From Gammaproteobacteria bacterium (GTDB lineage Bacteria; Pseudomonadota; Gammaproteobacteria; SZUA-140): a stretch of 35,998 bases of DNA. This document shows, piece by piece, positions 17,232 through 25,436 of this stretch (its first letter is position 1; every line of letters starts with the position of its first letter). The position numbers were made by a program, and so were the translations under genes. The notes below the pieces were generated by a model. The model did not search any database, was not told where the DNA came from, and worked only from the letters and a program-made list of their open reading frames with translations. The stretch lies in contig JADLET010000145.1 in the NCBI GenBank assembly GCA_020845975.1, positions 1 through 35,998 of the forward strand. Direction: 5' to 3'.

Positions 17232-18227
17232 TCAGGATTTCGGGCCCATGATGACGTCGCGCAGGCGCTCCCACCAGGATTTGTTGATACGCCGCATCGC
17301 ATTGACCTCGCCTCGCATCATCTCGATGCTGTGTTTGTGCAGGCGGATATGTTCGAGCAGGATCTTGTTTTCATCCTGCGACAGGTCGCGCAGCAGGACG
17401 GCTTCCTCGCGGAACCGGGACATGGTTTCGCGCGACTCGTTGAACGCATGCTGCAGCACTTTGATGCGCAGCCCGAGCGCTTCAATCTGGGTGTCGAGCT
17501 GACGCAGGTCGCGCTGCATCGAGGGTTGCAGGTCGGCGGCGCAATGCACCAGACAGGTCCGCATCACGGCGTCGTACACACTGTTGATGCCGTGCTCGGT
17601 GATCTGGGCGAACACGCGCAGCAGTACGCCGCCGAGCACCGCCCCGAGCAGGGTCGTGTAGAAGGCGGTGCCCATGCCGGCCATGGCCTTGCGCAGGCCG
17701 CTCAGCATCATCTCCGAGTCATGGCCGAGCGCCTCCAGCGATCCGGTCAGGCCGGTGAGCACCAGGGTGAGTCCGACCACGGTGCCGATCAGGCCGAGCG
17801 TGATGAGCAGATTGCCGATGACATCGATCGAATGACTGATGCGCTGGTAGATCGAGAGTTCGCTGGTAAGCAGGGCCTCGGTATCTATGCTGCCATTGCC
17901 GGTTTCCGTCGTCGTCTTGAGCTCGATGAAGAACCTGCCCACGGCGCGCTGCCGGGGGAGGCGATCGATGACTTTAAGGCCCTGGCCTGCGACGCTTTCA
18001 TCCACGCGGTTCGCTACCAGCGCCTCCAGCGTGACCATAATAGTGAGGATAAAGCTGCCGATGAGTCCGAACACGAACAGGCCGATAATCAGCCAGGTGA
18101 TGCGGCTCTGGTCGGAGCGGACGAATTCCCAGACCTCTCCGCCGCGATAGAGGGAGAAATAGGTGATGACGGCGGTAGCGCCCCAGATAATCCACAGCAG
18201 CAGTGTTCGAAAAGGTTTCTGGTTCAT
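17232..18227 (-). CDS. MotA/TolQ/ExbB proton channel family protein
   Basis: A 331-residue protein with four membrane helices (about residues 8-24, 43-66, 136-160, 184-208). The third and fourth helices carry family motifs LLITLGLIGTVVGL and GMGTAFYTTLLGAVLGG, which line the ion path in MotA, TolQ and ExbB. The C-terminal 100 residues are predicted coiled coil (235-315), longer than in TolQ. ATG at 18227 follows AAGG. The downstream gene encodes a MotB/ExbD-like helix plus a vWA domain, so the pair probably forms a 5:2-type stator. Neither TonB/TolA nor flagellar genes are nearby, and Zorya partners ZorC, ZorD or ZorE are absent. Confidence 0.88.
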   Translation of the reverse strand: MNQKPFRTLLLWIIWGATAVITYFSLYRGGEVWEFVRSDQSRITWLIIGLFVFGLIGSFILTIMVTLEALVANRVDESVAGQGLKVIDRLPRQRAVGRFFIELKTTTETGNGSIDTEALLTSELSIYQRISHSIDVIGNLLITLGLIGTVVGLTLVLTGLTGSLEALGHDSEMMLSGLRKAMAGMGTAFYTTLLGAVLGGVLLRVFAQITEHGINSVYDAVMRTCLVHCAADLQPSMQRDLRQLDTQIEALGLRIKVLQHAFNESRETMSRFREEAVLLRDLSQDENKILLEHIRLHKHSIEMMRGEVNAMRRINKSWWERLRDVIMGPKS

Positions 18228-18497
18228 TGTTACCTTACGTCATCGCCATAATGCGTACCTCGGGGGGCCTGCTGCGCGGTGCCTTGAGCGCGCGCAGGCC
18301 AGTCGCCGGACTGAATGGGTCGCGATTCGGGTGAAATGCATGATGAATTGTAATAGAGTTTAACTCCGGACGGGAAACACAGGAATAGCCGCTGTTGGCC
18401 TGTTTCCCCTCCCCCCGTGATCGCCGCATCATCCCGGCGGTCGTCTTGTCTTCACCCCCCTGATTGCCCGGGGCGCCAGACGCGGAGGTGCGTGAGA

Positions 18498-19367
18498 ATG
18501 TCTGCCAGGATCATTCCCGGAGTTGTGCTCGCCGGATGCTGCCTGTTTGCCGCCAGCGGTATCGCCACTGCCGAGGAGGATGTCGCCGCCAGGATCATGC
18601 AGCGTGTCTACGAGGTCTATGGCGGAGACGACAGCTTTTCCCGACTACGGTTCAGCTTTGAGTACGACGGAGGCAAGACCGGGACCCTTGGGCTGGTGAT
18701 GGCCTACAAGCGCTATCCAGCAACGGCCGGGGCGGAATCGAAGGTCGTCATGTTCAATGACTACCCTCCCGAGAAGAAGGATATCGGCTATCTTGGCTGG
18801 TTCTACCGCGTCGAGCAGGAACGGGACGCCGACCAGTGGCTGTATCTGCCTGAGCTCAGGCAGACGCGCAAGCTGACACGCAAGCCGCGTGATTATTCAC
18901 GCACGGAGAAACGCACAGAGGGCGACGAGTTTTCGGTTTCCGAGCTGGACCTGGAGGAGCTGGCACCGCGCGCGCCGGTGCTGGATCGCCATACCCTGCT
19001 CGGCAGCGAGACCCTGGAGGGGCGGGCGGTGTACACCGTGGAGTCCGTGCCGACGGACCCGGACAGCAGCCCCTACGGAAAGCGAATTGCCTGGATCAGC
19101 AAGGACGGGTATCTGCCTTTGCGTGTCGATTGCTATGACCGCGAGGCGCATCTGGTAAAGACCTTGAATTTCACCTGGGCCCAGGTCGACAAGGACTGGG
19201 TATGGGAGCGGGTTATTGCGGTGAACCGGGTCAATGGCAACAAGACACTGCTGGAGCAGAGCGACGTTCTGGTCAACCTCGGCCTGCCGGACGATTTGTT
19301 CGCCAAGCGCGTGCTGGATCAGGGGGCCGACACCTTCGCGCGCAGAATGTCACGCTATGTCCGCTGA
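18498..19367 (+). CDS. Outer membrane lipoprotein-sorting protein (LolA-like)
   Basis: A 289-residue exported protein with a signal peptide (cleavage likely after ATA near residue 25) and a LolA/LolB-like beta-fold. Typical stretches are ADQWLYLPELRQTRKLTRKP, SELDLEELAP and RIAWISKDGYLPLRVDCYDR. Family members are usually encoded beside RND-type lipid exporters and carry hydrophobic cargo in the periplasm; no such exporter is adjacent here. A lipobox-like LAGC occurs at residues 11-14 but the preceding stretch is short, so lipidation is doubtful. ATG at 18498 has a GGAGGTG ribosome-binding site. The 270-base region upstream is a divergent control region shared with the MotA/vWA pair; I see no clear promoter there beyond a weak TACAAT. 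Confidence 0.85.
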   Translation: MSARIIPGVVLAGCCLFAASGIATAEEDVAARIMQRVYEVYGGDDSFSRLRFSFEYDGGKTGTLGLVMAYKRYPATAGAESKVVMFNDYPPEKKDIGYLGWFYRVEQERDADQWLYLPELRQTRKLTRKPRDYSRTEKRTEGDEFSVSELDLEELAPRAPVLDRHTLLGSETLEGRAVYTVESVPTDPDSSPYGKRIAWISKDGYLPLRVDCYDREAHLVKTLNFTWAQVDKDWVWERVIAVNRVNGNKTLLEQSDVLVNLGLPDDLFAKRVLDQGADTFARRMSRYVR

Positions 19368-19438
19368 GCGGGACTTTCTCCGCGGAGATCGAGAAGGGTG
19401 TAGACTGCACGGAAGGCCGCGATCGCGGGTTGGGATTC

Positions 19439-19786
19439 ATGAAGACCAAGCATTTATATAAAGTGGTATTTCACAACGAGGGCAAGATCTACGAGATCTA
19501 TGCGCGCCAGGTGAATCAGGGCGGACTCTACGGGTTCGTCGAGGTCACGGATATCGTCTTCGGTGAGAAATCGGCGGTGGTGGTCGATCCGTCGGAGGAA
19601 CGACTCAAGGCGGAGTTCAGCGACGTGCGCCGCAGCTATATCCCCCTGCACGCCGTGATCCGGATCGACGAGGTCGACAAGCAGGGGACCGCAAAGATCA
19701 GCGACGGCGAGAAGGGCGGCAACATCGCCCGCTTTCCGACGTCGCTCTACGCGCCGGGCCGGAACCCCGATACGTCCAGGGAATAG
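19439..19786 (+). CDS. DUF1820 family protein
   Basis: A 115-residue soluble protein of the gammaproteobacterial DUF1820 family. It opens with KHLYKVVFHNEGKIYEIYAR and has the conserved GLYGFVEVTDIVFGE and SYIPLHAVIRIDEVDKQG. Function is unknown; the compact beta-rich make-up and lack of catalytic residues suggest a binding or regulatory role. ATG at 19439 gives the normal length. It is about 70 bases downstream of the LolA-like gene on the same strand, so co-transcription is possible. Family C and family B repeats separate it from the convergent FGE gene. Confidence 0.9.
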   Translation: MKTKHLYKVVFHNEGKIYEIYARQVNQGGLYGFVEVTDIVFGEKSAVVVDPSEERLKAEFSDVRRSYIPLHAVIRIDEVDKQGTAKISDGEKGGNIARFPTSLYAPGRNPDTSRE

Positions 19787-19795
19787 CGACCGCTT

Positions 19796-19826
19796 CCCGG
19801 ATTCCACTTTTCTGCATCCGGGCTAC
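19796..19826. repeat. Family C repeat, copy 3
   Basis: CCCGGATTCCACTTTTCTGC followed by ATCCGGGCTAC; CCCGGAT pairs with ATCCGGG. It lies between convergent genes and could act as a weak bidirectional terminator. Confidence 0.7.
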
Positions 19827-19846
19827 GTCCGTCAGAACGATTACAT

Positions 19847-19870
19847 GGGGACAGATGTATAAATCTGCCC
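19847..19870. repeat. Family B palindrome, copy 3 (degenerate)
   Basis: GGGGACAGATGTATAAATCT followed by GCCC: a diverged member of the GGGGACAGATTT palindrome family, with mismatches in both arms. Confidence 0.65.
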
Positions 19871-19911
19871 AGCCCTCCGAAATTCGTCTCCCTGCCCTGG
19901 GCTGCCGGCAT

Positions 19912-20823
19912 TCACTTCTTGTCACTGGCGCAGCGGAAGCCGAGGTCCTCGAAGCGCGATTCCGGTACCAGATAAAAGCGGTAAGCGGAACGGTAGAAGT
20001 GGCTCATGACGTAGTGGCCGACGCCGCCCCAGCCGCCGCCGCGTGTGACCTTGAAGCGCTCACCGTAATCCTTGGATGGCTGGTCGTTGCCGGGGTAGGG
20101 CTGGTACCAGTCGGAGACCCACTCCATGACATTGCCGGCCATGTCGTCGACGCCGTAGGGCGAGCGGCCCGCCGGCAGTGATCCGACCGGCATCACGCCG
20201 GACTCCTCGCCGCGGCCCGCGTTGACGCGTTCGAGCGACCAGTCGTCGCCCCAGGGGAATTCGCGGCCTTCGGCGCCGCGCGCGGCCTTTTCCCATTCAC
20301 GTTCGGTTGGCAGACGCTTGCCCGCCCAGGCGCAATAGCGGCGCGCGTCTTCCCAGCTCACCCCGCTGACGGGCAGATCTTCCAGTTGGCTGCGTTTGGC
20401 CTCGATCGCATCCAGCAGTGTGTCCTTGTCCAGCATGTGCGTATCGCGGTTCAGGCGGAATGTTTCCGCCGCCAGCTGACGCAGGGTGGCGACCTCGGCG
20501 ACTTCAATAACCGGACGTGTCAGCAGGAAGCCGTTGCCCTGCCATGGATCCGGCAGCCAGTAATTCTCGGCGATCACGAAGGCGCGGTAGTCGGCGTTGG
20601 TGACCTCGAAGCGGTCGATCAGGAAGGCGTCGAGGTGGATCTTTCGCCGCGGGTGCTCATCCAGGTAGAGAGGTTTATTGAGGCCGAGGTCCTGGCTGTC
20701 CGTGCCGGTGTCGTGCGCGTCACTGCCGAACAGAAAGTCGCCGGCCGGTATTTCGATCATCTGGTCCGCCCCGGCGGCCGGGCCGGCAAGCGCAAACAGC
20801 AGCATGAAGAGCGTGCGTTTCAT
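19912..20823 (-). CDS. FGE-sulfatase (SUMF1/EgtB/PvdO) family protein, periplasmic, without the cysteine pair
   Basis: A 303-residue exported protein (signal peptide residues 1-19, LFALAGPAAGA). The rest is a formylglycine-generating-enzyme fold: IEIPAGDFLFGS, DAFLIDRFEVTNADYRAF, RLPTEREWEKAARG, GNVMEWVSDWY and a C-terminal FEDLGFRCAS. At the place where true FGE has a Cys-x4-Cys copper site, this protein reads RGGGWGGVGHYVMSHFYR, with no cysteine, so classical FGE chemistry is unlikely. Its start overlaps the stop of the upstream paralog by 4 bases (ATGA), so the pair is translationally coupled. The open frame extends further upstream to 21228, but that part overlaps the paralog and is a shadow. 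Confidence 0.88.
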   Translation of the reverse strand: MKRTLFMLLFALAGPAAGADQMIEIPAGDFLFGSDAHDTGTDSQDLGLNKPLYLDEHPRRKIHLDAFLIDRFEVTNADYRAFVIAENYWLPDPWQGNGFLLTRPVIEVAEVATLRQLAAETFRLNRDTHMLDKDTLLDAIEAKRSQLEDLPVSGVSWEDARRYCAWAGKRLPTEREWEKAARGAEGREFPWGDDWSLERVNAGRGEESGVMPVGSLPAGRSPYGVDDMAGNVMEWVSDWYQPYPGNDQPSKDYGERFKVTRGGGWGGVGHYVMSHFYRSAYRFYLVPESRFEDLGFRCASDKK

Positions 20824-21857
20824 CGGCTGCCCTCCGCGTCCTTCGCGCAGCGGAAGCCGAAGGAGGAGTTTTTCACGCGCGCATTGAAAAAGCTGCGGTT
20901 GAAGGTGGGAGCGGAGATGCCGCATTTGTAGAACGAGCAGTCCCACCATGAGCCGCCCTTGAGAATCTTGTAGATCTCGCCGAAATTTTCCGATTTCGTG
21001 CTGTTGCCAGGGTGAGGAAGGTACCAGGAAGCGGTCCATTCCCATACGTTGCCCGACATGTCGGCGAGCCCGTAGGGGCTTGCGCCGGCCTTGAAGGCGC
21101 CGACCGGCGTGGTGTCGCCCTCGCGCCCGAGGCTGGCCCAGCGCACCGGGGTGTTGGCGGCGCGGATATTGAATTCGTCGCCCCAGGGAAAGATGCGGGC
21201 ATCCGTCCCGCGCGCCGCCTTTTCCCATTCCTGCTCGGTCGGCAGGCGTTTGCCGGCCCAGGCGCAGTAGTCGCGCGCATCGAACCAGTTGACGAAGGTG
21301 ACCGGATGGTCGGCCTTGCCGCGCGGCGCGACGCGCCTCTCGAAATCATCCGGCGCGCGCCGTCCCGTTGCCTCGATGAATTGCTGATACTGCAGATTGG
21401 TGACTTCGTATCTGTCGATCAGGTAATCGCCGAGGCGCACGGTGTGCCGCGGCCCCTCATCGGCGAGGCGGTCATTGCTGCCCATCTGGAATTCACCGGC
21501 GGGAATGCGCACCATCGGCCCGGGCGCGGCGCCGAATCGCGTACCCTCGTAGTACATCTCGCCGCCCAGGCCGAGGGTGTCGCCATCCGCGCTTGCCGAT
21601 TCAGCGGACTTCGCTCCGGCCAGTGATTTGAGCGGGCCACCACGTTCACCGTTTTCATGACAGGTGGAGCAGCCGCGTTTCAGGTCCAGGCCGGAAAAAC
21701 CGGTCTGCGTGTGGCAGGTGGCGCATTGCTCGATTTCCCGGCTGTGGTGCAGGCTCCTGAGATCGGCCGCGGCCTGTACGGCCGAACCCGCAAACACGCC
21801 GGCGGCGAGCAGCAGACCCGCGGGGATGGCTCGGGTGATGATGGCGCGGAGGTACAT
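20820..21857 (-). CDS. c-type heme segment fused to an FGE-sulfatase domain
   Basis: A 345-residue exported protein. Signal peptide about residues 1-30. Then two c-heme attachment sites, C45-A-T-C-H49 and C63-S-T-C-H67, within a short cytochrome-like segment containing HHSREIEQ. Residues 113-340 form a full FGE/SUMF1-type domain (VRIPAGEFQMGSNDR, YLIDRYEVTNLQYQQF, KRLPTEQEWEKAARG, GNVWEWTASWY, FGFRCAKD). In GGSWWDCSFYKC it keeps C307 and C312 with the C-x4-C spacing of the copper-binding active site of genuine FGE. A heme-FGE fusion suggests an electron-linked periplasmic oxidase or modifying enzyme (inference). No sulfatase gene is in the window. The start at 21857 was chosen for the signal peptide; it lacks a clear ribosome-binding site, and 21905 is an alternative. 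Confidence 0.83.
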   Translation of the reverse strand: MYLRAIITRAIPAGLLLAAGVFAGSAVQAAADLRSLHHSREIEQCATCHTQTGFSGLDLKRGCSTCHENGERGGPLKSLAGAKSAESASADGDTLGLGGEMYYEGTRFGAAPGPMVRIPAGEFQMGSNDRLADEGPRHTVRLGDYLIDRYEVTNLQYQQFIEATGRRAPDDFERRVAPRGKADHPVTFVNWFDARDYCAWAGKRLPTEQEWEKAARGTDARIFPWGDEFNIRAANTPVRWASLGREGDTTPVGAFKAGASPYGLADMSGNVWEWTASWYLPHPGNSTKSENFGEIYKILKGGSWWDCSFYKCGISAPTFNRSFFNARVKNSSFGFRCAKDAEGSR

Positions 21858-21908
21858 GGGTGGAGAAATAATAACACTTAAAACGCAGGGCTGAGTCAGG
21901 ATCATAAA

Positions 21909-22030
21909 CGTGATGGGCGATGGGTAATGGGTGATTAAACACATTGATAGTCAAGTTCAAGGTACGCTTCACTCTTTACCCATCACCCATCACACATCAC
22001 CCATCACGTCCTTATTTCTCACCGAGTCCT
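21909..22030. repeat. Family A repeat, copy 3
   Basis: Left half CGTGATGGGCGATGGGTAAT, GGGTGATTAA; right half TTTACCCATCACCCATCAC, ACATCACCCATCACG, then TCCTTATTTCTCACC and GAGTCCTCGG. Unlike most copies it sits in the 5' region between two divergent genes, just upstream of a TACAAT promoter element for the ABC exporter operon. Confidence 0.8.
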
Positions 22031-22047
22031 CGGCCCTGATTTCGGGG

Positions 22048-22056
22048 TGCTACAAT
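22048..22056 (+). promoter_or_regulatory. Extended -10 promoter element for the ABC exporter operon
   Basis: TGCTACAAT matches an extended sigma-70 -10 (TGnTAnAAT) about 32 bases before the ATG at 22088. No good -35 is visible at the usual distance, which is acceptable for extended -10 promoters. The identical 9-mer precedes uvrD. Confidence 0.5.
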
Positions 22057-22087
22057 TCTTCTGGAATTTGAGAGGGTATTCCGAGAC

Positions 22088-22798
<711 letters not shown>

Positions 22799-22800
22799 CC

Positions 22801-25167
22801 ATGCGCGCGCTGGATCGCAAGCTGTGGCGCGACCTCTGGCTCATGAAGGGCCAGGCGGTGGCAATCGGCCTCGTGATCCTGTGCGGCGTGGCGACATACA
22901 TCATGTTCATCGCCATCCTCGACAGCCTGCGCGCCACGCGCGCCGACTATTATTCCCACAACCGTTTCGCGGACGTGTTCGTGAGTCTGAAGCGCGCGCC
23001 GGAAGGCCTGCGCCGCCAGATCGAGGCGATCCCGGGCGTGACCCGGGTCGAGACCCGGGTGGTGGCCGGGGTGAATATCGACGTCGAGGGTTTCGCCGAA
23101 CCGGTGACCGGGCTCATCGTCGCGGTGCCGGATGAAGGCTACCAGCCGCTCAACACGCTCTATATGCGCAGCGGCCGCTATGTGGAGCCGTATCGCGCCG
23201 ATGAGGTCATTGTCAGCGAGGCCTTCGCCGAGGCCCATGGTTTCACGCCGGGAGACCGGCTCGCCGCGGTCATCAACGGGCGGCGCCAGTCTCTGACCAT
23301 CGTCGGCACGGCGCTGTCCCCCGAATATATCCATCAACTGCGTCCGGGCGGCATATTCCCCGATTACAAGCGCTATGGCGTCATGTGGATGGGGCGCAAG
23401 GCGCTTGGCAATGCGCTCGACATGGACGGCGCCTTCAATGACATCGTGCTGGAGCTGGCCGTCGGCGCCAGCGAGCACGACGTCATTGACCGCCTCGACC
23501 GTCTGCTCGACCGCTACGGCGGACTCGGCGCCTACGGGCGCGAGGACCAGCGTTCGCACCGGTTCCTCGACGAGGAGTTCGGTCAGCTCGACATGATGTC
23601 GAAGATGTTCCCGGTCATCTTCCTCGGCGTCGCCGCCTTCCTGCTCAACGTGGTGATCACGCGCCTGGTCGGTCTGCAACGCGAACAGATCGCGATCATG
23701 AAGGCCTTTGGGTATGGCAATGCCACCGTGACCTGGCATTACCTCAAGCTGGTGCTGGTGGTGGTGCTGTTCGGCGTGGCTGGCGGTATCGCGTCCGGCG
23801 CCTGGCTTGCGCACCTGATGGGCACTATATATATGGAGTTCTTCCGCTTTCCCTATCTCACCTTCACCCTCAATGCACATGTGCTGAGTGAGGCGACACT
23901 GGCCAGCATGGGTGCGGGTGCGCTTGGCACCCTGCTGGCGGTACGCCGCGCGGCGGCGCTCAAGCCAGCCGAGGCGATGCAGCCGGCGCCTCCCGCGCGC
24001 TACCGCGAGTCGTGGCCGGAGCGGCTGGGTTTGCGGCGCTGGCTGTCGCCGTCGAACCGGATGATCCTGCGCCACATTGGCCGGCGTCCGTTCAAGTCCG
24101 CGGTGACGGTATGCGGCATTGCCGTCGCCTGCGGGATCACCATGACCGGACATTTCCAGAAGGATACGGTCGGTTACATGCTGGACGTGCAATATGGCAT
24201 GTCGCAGCGCGAGGATATTTCGCTGGTCTTTACCGAGCCGACCTCCTACCGCGCCCGGTACGAATTGGCGGCCCTGCCGGGGGTGCGCCGGGTCGAGGTG
24301 CAGCGCAGCGTTCCGGTCGAGCTGCGCAATGGACACCTCAGCTATCGCACCGCCATCCGGGGCATGCAGCCGGGCGGCGATCTGCAACGCCTGCTCGATG
24401 CGGAACTCCGGCCGATTGAGCTGCCATCCTCGGGGGTGATCCTGACCGACTATCTGGCCGAGATGCTCGGCGTTCGCCCGGGCGACCGTCTTACCGTGGA
24501 AGTGCTCGAAGGGGGGCGCCCGGTGCGTGAGGCGATCGTGGCCGGCGTCGTCAAGGAATACCTCGGCGTGTCCGCCTATATGGAGCTCGGCGCGCTCAAT
24601 CGTTTCATGCGCGAGGGACCGGCGATCTCGGGCGCCTGGCTCGCTGTGAGTGACGGCGACGAGCTGGCGCGGCTGTACCGCGCACTGAAGGACATGCCGC
24701 GCGTGGCCGGGGTGGCGCTGCGCCGGCAGGAGATCCGGAACTTCAACAAGACGATGAACGAGTCGCTGCTGTTCTACACCTTCGTAGCAATGATCTTCTC
24801 GGTCATCATTGCCTTCGGGGTGGTGTACAACAGCGCGCGTATCGCGCTGACCGAGCGCAGCCGCGAGCTGGCCAGCCTGCGTGTGCTCGGCTTCACGCGC
24901 GGCGAGATCTCGTACATCCTGCTCGGCGAGCTCGGACTGCTCACCGTGATCGCGCTGCCGCTCGGCCTGTACACCGGACGTCTGCTGTGCTGGATGATCG
25001 CCCATAATCTGCAGAACGACCTGTATCGCATTCCGCTGATCCTGCAGCCCAATACCTACGCCTTCGCGGTCACCGTAGTGATCGCCGCGGCGGTGGTGTC
25101 CGGCCTGGTGGTGCGCCGCCGGCTCGATCAGCTGGACCTGATCGGGGTGCTGAAGACAAAAGAATAG
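22801..25167 (+). CDS. ABC transporter permease with two FtsX domains
   Basis: A 788-residue permease. It has an N-terminal helix (about residues 17-41), a periplasmic MacB-like domain, a first FtsX block with helices around 270-390 (VAAFLLNVVITRLVGLQREQ), a second helix near residue 430-450, a second periplasmic domain, and a final FtsX block of three helices (about 660-780, IAFGVVYNSARIALTERSRE). Ten-or-so-helix duplicated FtsX permeases of this type work with an ATPase and an HlyD-like adaptor in export. It overlaps nothing but starts 2 bases after the ATPase gene. Its stop codon TAG is the beginning of a family A repeat. The very long open frame on the opposite strand is a codon-bias shadow. 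Confidence 0.92.
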   Translation: MRALDRKLWRDLWLMKGQAVAIGLVILCGVATYIMFIAILDSLRATRADYYSHNRFADVFVSLKRAPEGLRRQIEAIPGVTRVETRVVAGVNIDVEGFAEPVTGLIVAVPDEGYQPLNTLYMRSGRYVEPYRADEVIVSEAFAEAHGFTPGDRLAAVINGRRQSLTIVGTALSPEYIHQLRPGGIFPDYKRYGVMWMGRKALGNALDMDGAFNDIVLELAVGASEHDVIDRLDRLLDRYGGLGAYGREDQRSHRFLDEEFGQLDMMSKMFPVIFLGVAAFLLNVVITRLVGLQREQIAIMKAFGYGNATVTWHYLKLVLVVVLFGVAGGIASGAWLAHLMGTIYMEFFRFPYLTFTLNAHVLSEATLASMGAGALGTLLAVRRAAALKPAEAMQPAPPARYRESWPERLGLRRWLSPSNRMILRHIGRRPFKSAVTVCGIAVACGITMTGHFQKDTVGYMLDVQYGMSQREDISLVFTEPTSYRARYELAALPGVRRVEVQRSVPVELRNGHLSYRTAIRGMQPGGDLQRLLDAELRPIELPSSGVILTDYLAEMLGVRPGDRLTVEVLEGGRPVREAIVAGVVKEYLGVSAYMELGALNRFMREGPAISGAWLAVSDGDELARLYRALKDMPRVAGVALRRQEIRNFNKTMNESLLFYTFVAMIFSVIIAFGVVYNSARIALTERSRELASLRVLGFTRGEISYILLGELGLLTVIALPLGLYTGRLLCWMIAHNLQNDLYRIPLILQPNTYAFAVTVVIAAAVVSGLVVRRRLDQLDLIGVLKTKE

Positions 25168-25214
25168 GACGGAGTAAATATCAAAGGCGTGATGGGTTAT
25201 GGGTGATGGGTGAT
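25165..25214. repeat. Family A repeat, copy 4, left half
   Basis: TAGGACGGAGTAAATATCAA then AGGCGTGATGGGTTATGGG and TGATGGGTGATTATT. The first three bases are the permease stop codon. Module order is the same as downstream of ubiX and of the adaptor gene. Confidence 0.85.
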
Positions 25215-25229
25215 TATTAAAGAGCATCT

Positions 25230-25269
25230 GGTCCGGATGCCGGCGCTGCGCGCCTTTATCCGGGCTACG
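25230..25269. repeat. Family C repeat, copy 4
   Basis: GGTCCGGATGCCGGCGCTGC, GCGCCTTT, ATCCGGGCTACG: a family C member inserted between the two halves of a family A element. It shows the two families can nest. Confidence 0.65.
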
Positions 25270-25330
25270 TGCCCAAGGTCATGGGCGTGATGCGTGATGA
25301 GGAAGGAACGCAGGCGGGGCCGAAGGTTTT

Positions 25331-25374
25331 TAATCACCCATCACCCATCACCCATCACCCATCACCCGCAACCC
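25331..25374. repeat. Family A repeat, copy 4, right half: six C-tracts
   Basis: A regular array of six CCC tracts separated by 4-base spacers (ATCA four times, then GCAA), at 25337-39, 25344-46, 25351-53, 25358-60, 25365-67 and 25372-74. On the minus strand this is GGG-N4 repeated six times, meeting the usual G-quadruplex pattern. It lies about 60 bases before the adaptor start codon. Confidence 0.85.
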
Positions 25375-25436
25375 AAACACTTGACACTGTTTGTGCCACA
25401 GGGTTTGATCGGACAGAAGAACCTGGGAGTCGAACA

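Noticed and set aside
16434-18227. Zorya anti-phage system
   Set aside because: The A subunit and motor helix resemble ZorA/ZorB, but the OmpA-like domain and the ZorC/ZorD or ZorE effectors are missing.
16767-18251. A 494-codon plus-strand open frame opposite the MotA/vWA genes
   Set aside because: It spans two real genes and their gap, and has no recognisable motif.
20824-21228. N-terminal extension of the second FGE gene
   Set aside because: The extension is arginine-rich shadow of the upstream paralog; the ATG at 20823 begins a proper signal peptide.
25331-25374. CRISPR array
   Set aside because: The regular CCCATCA array has a 7-base period with no spacers of 25-40 bases and no cas genes.
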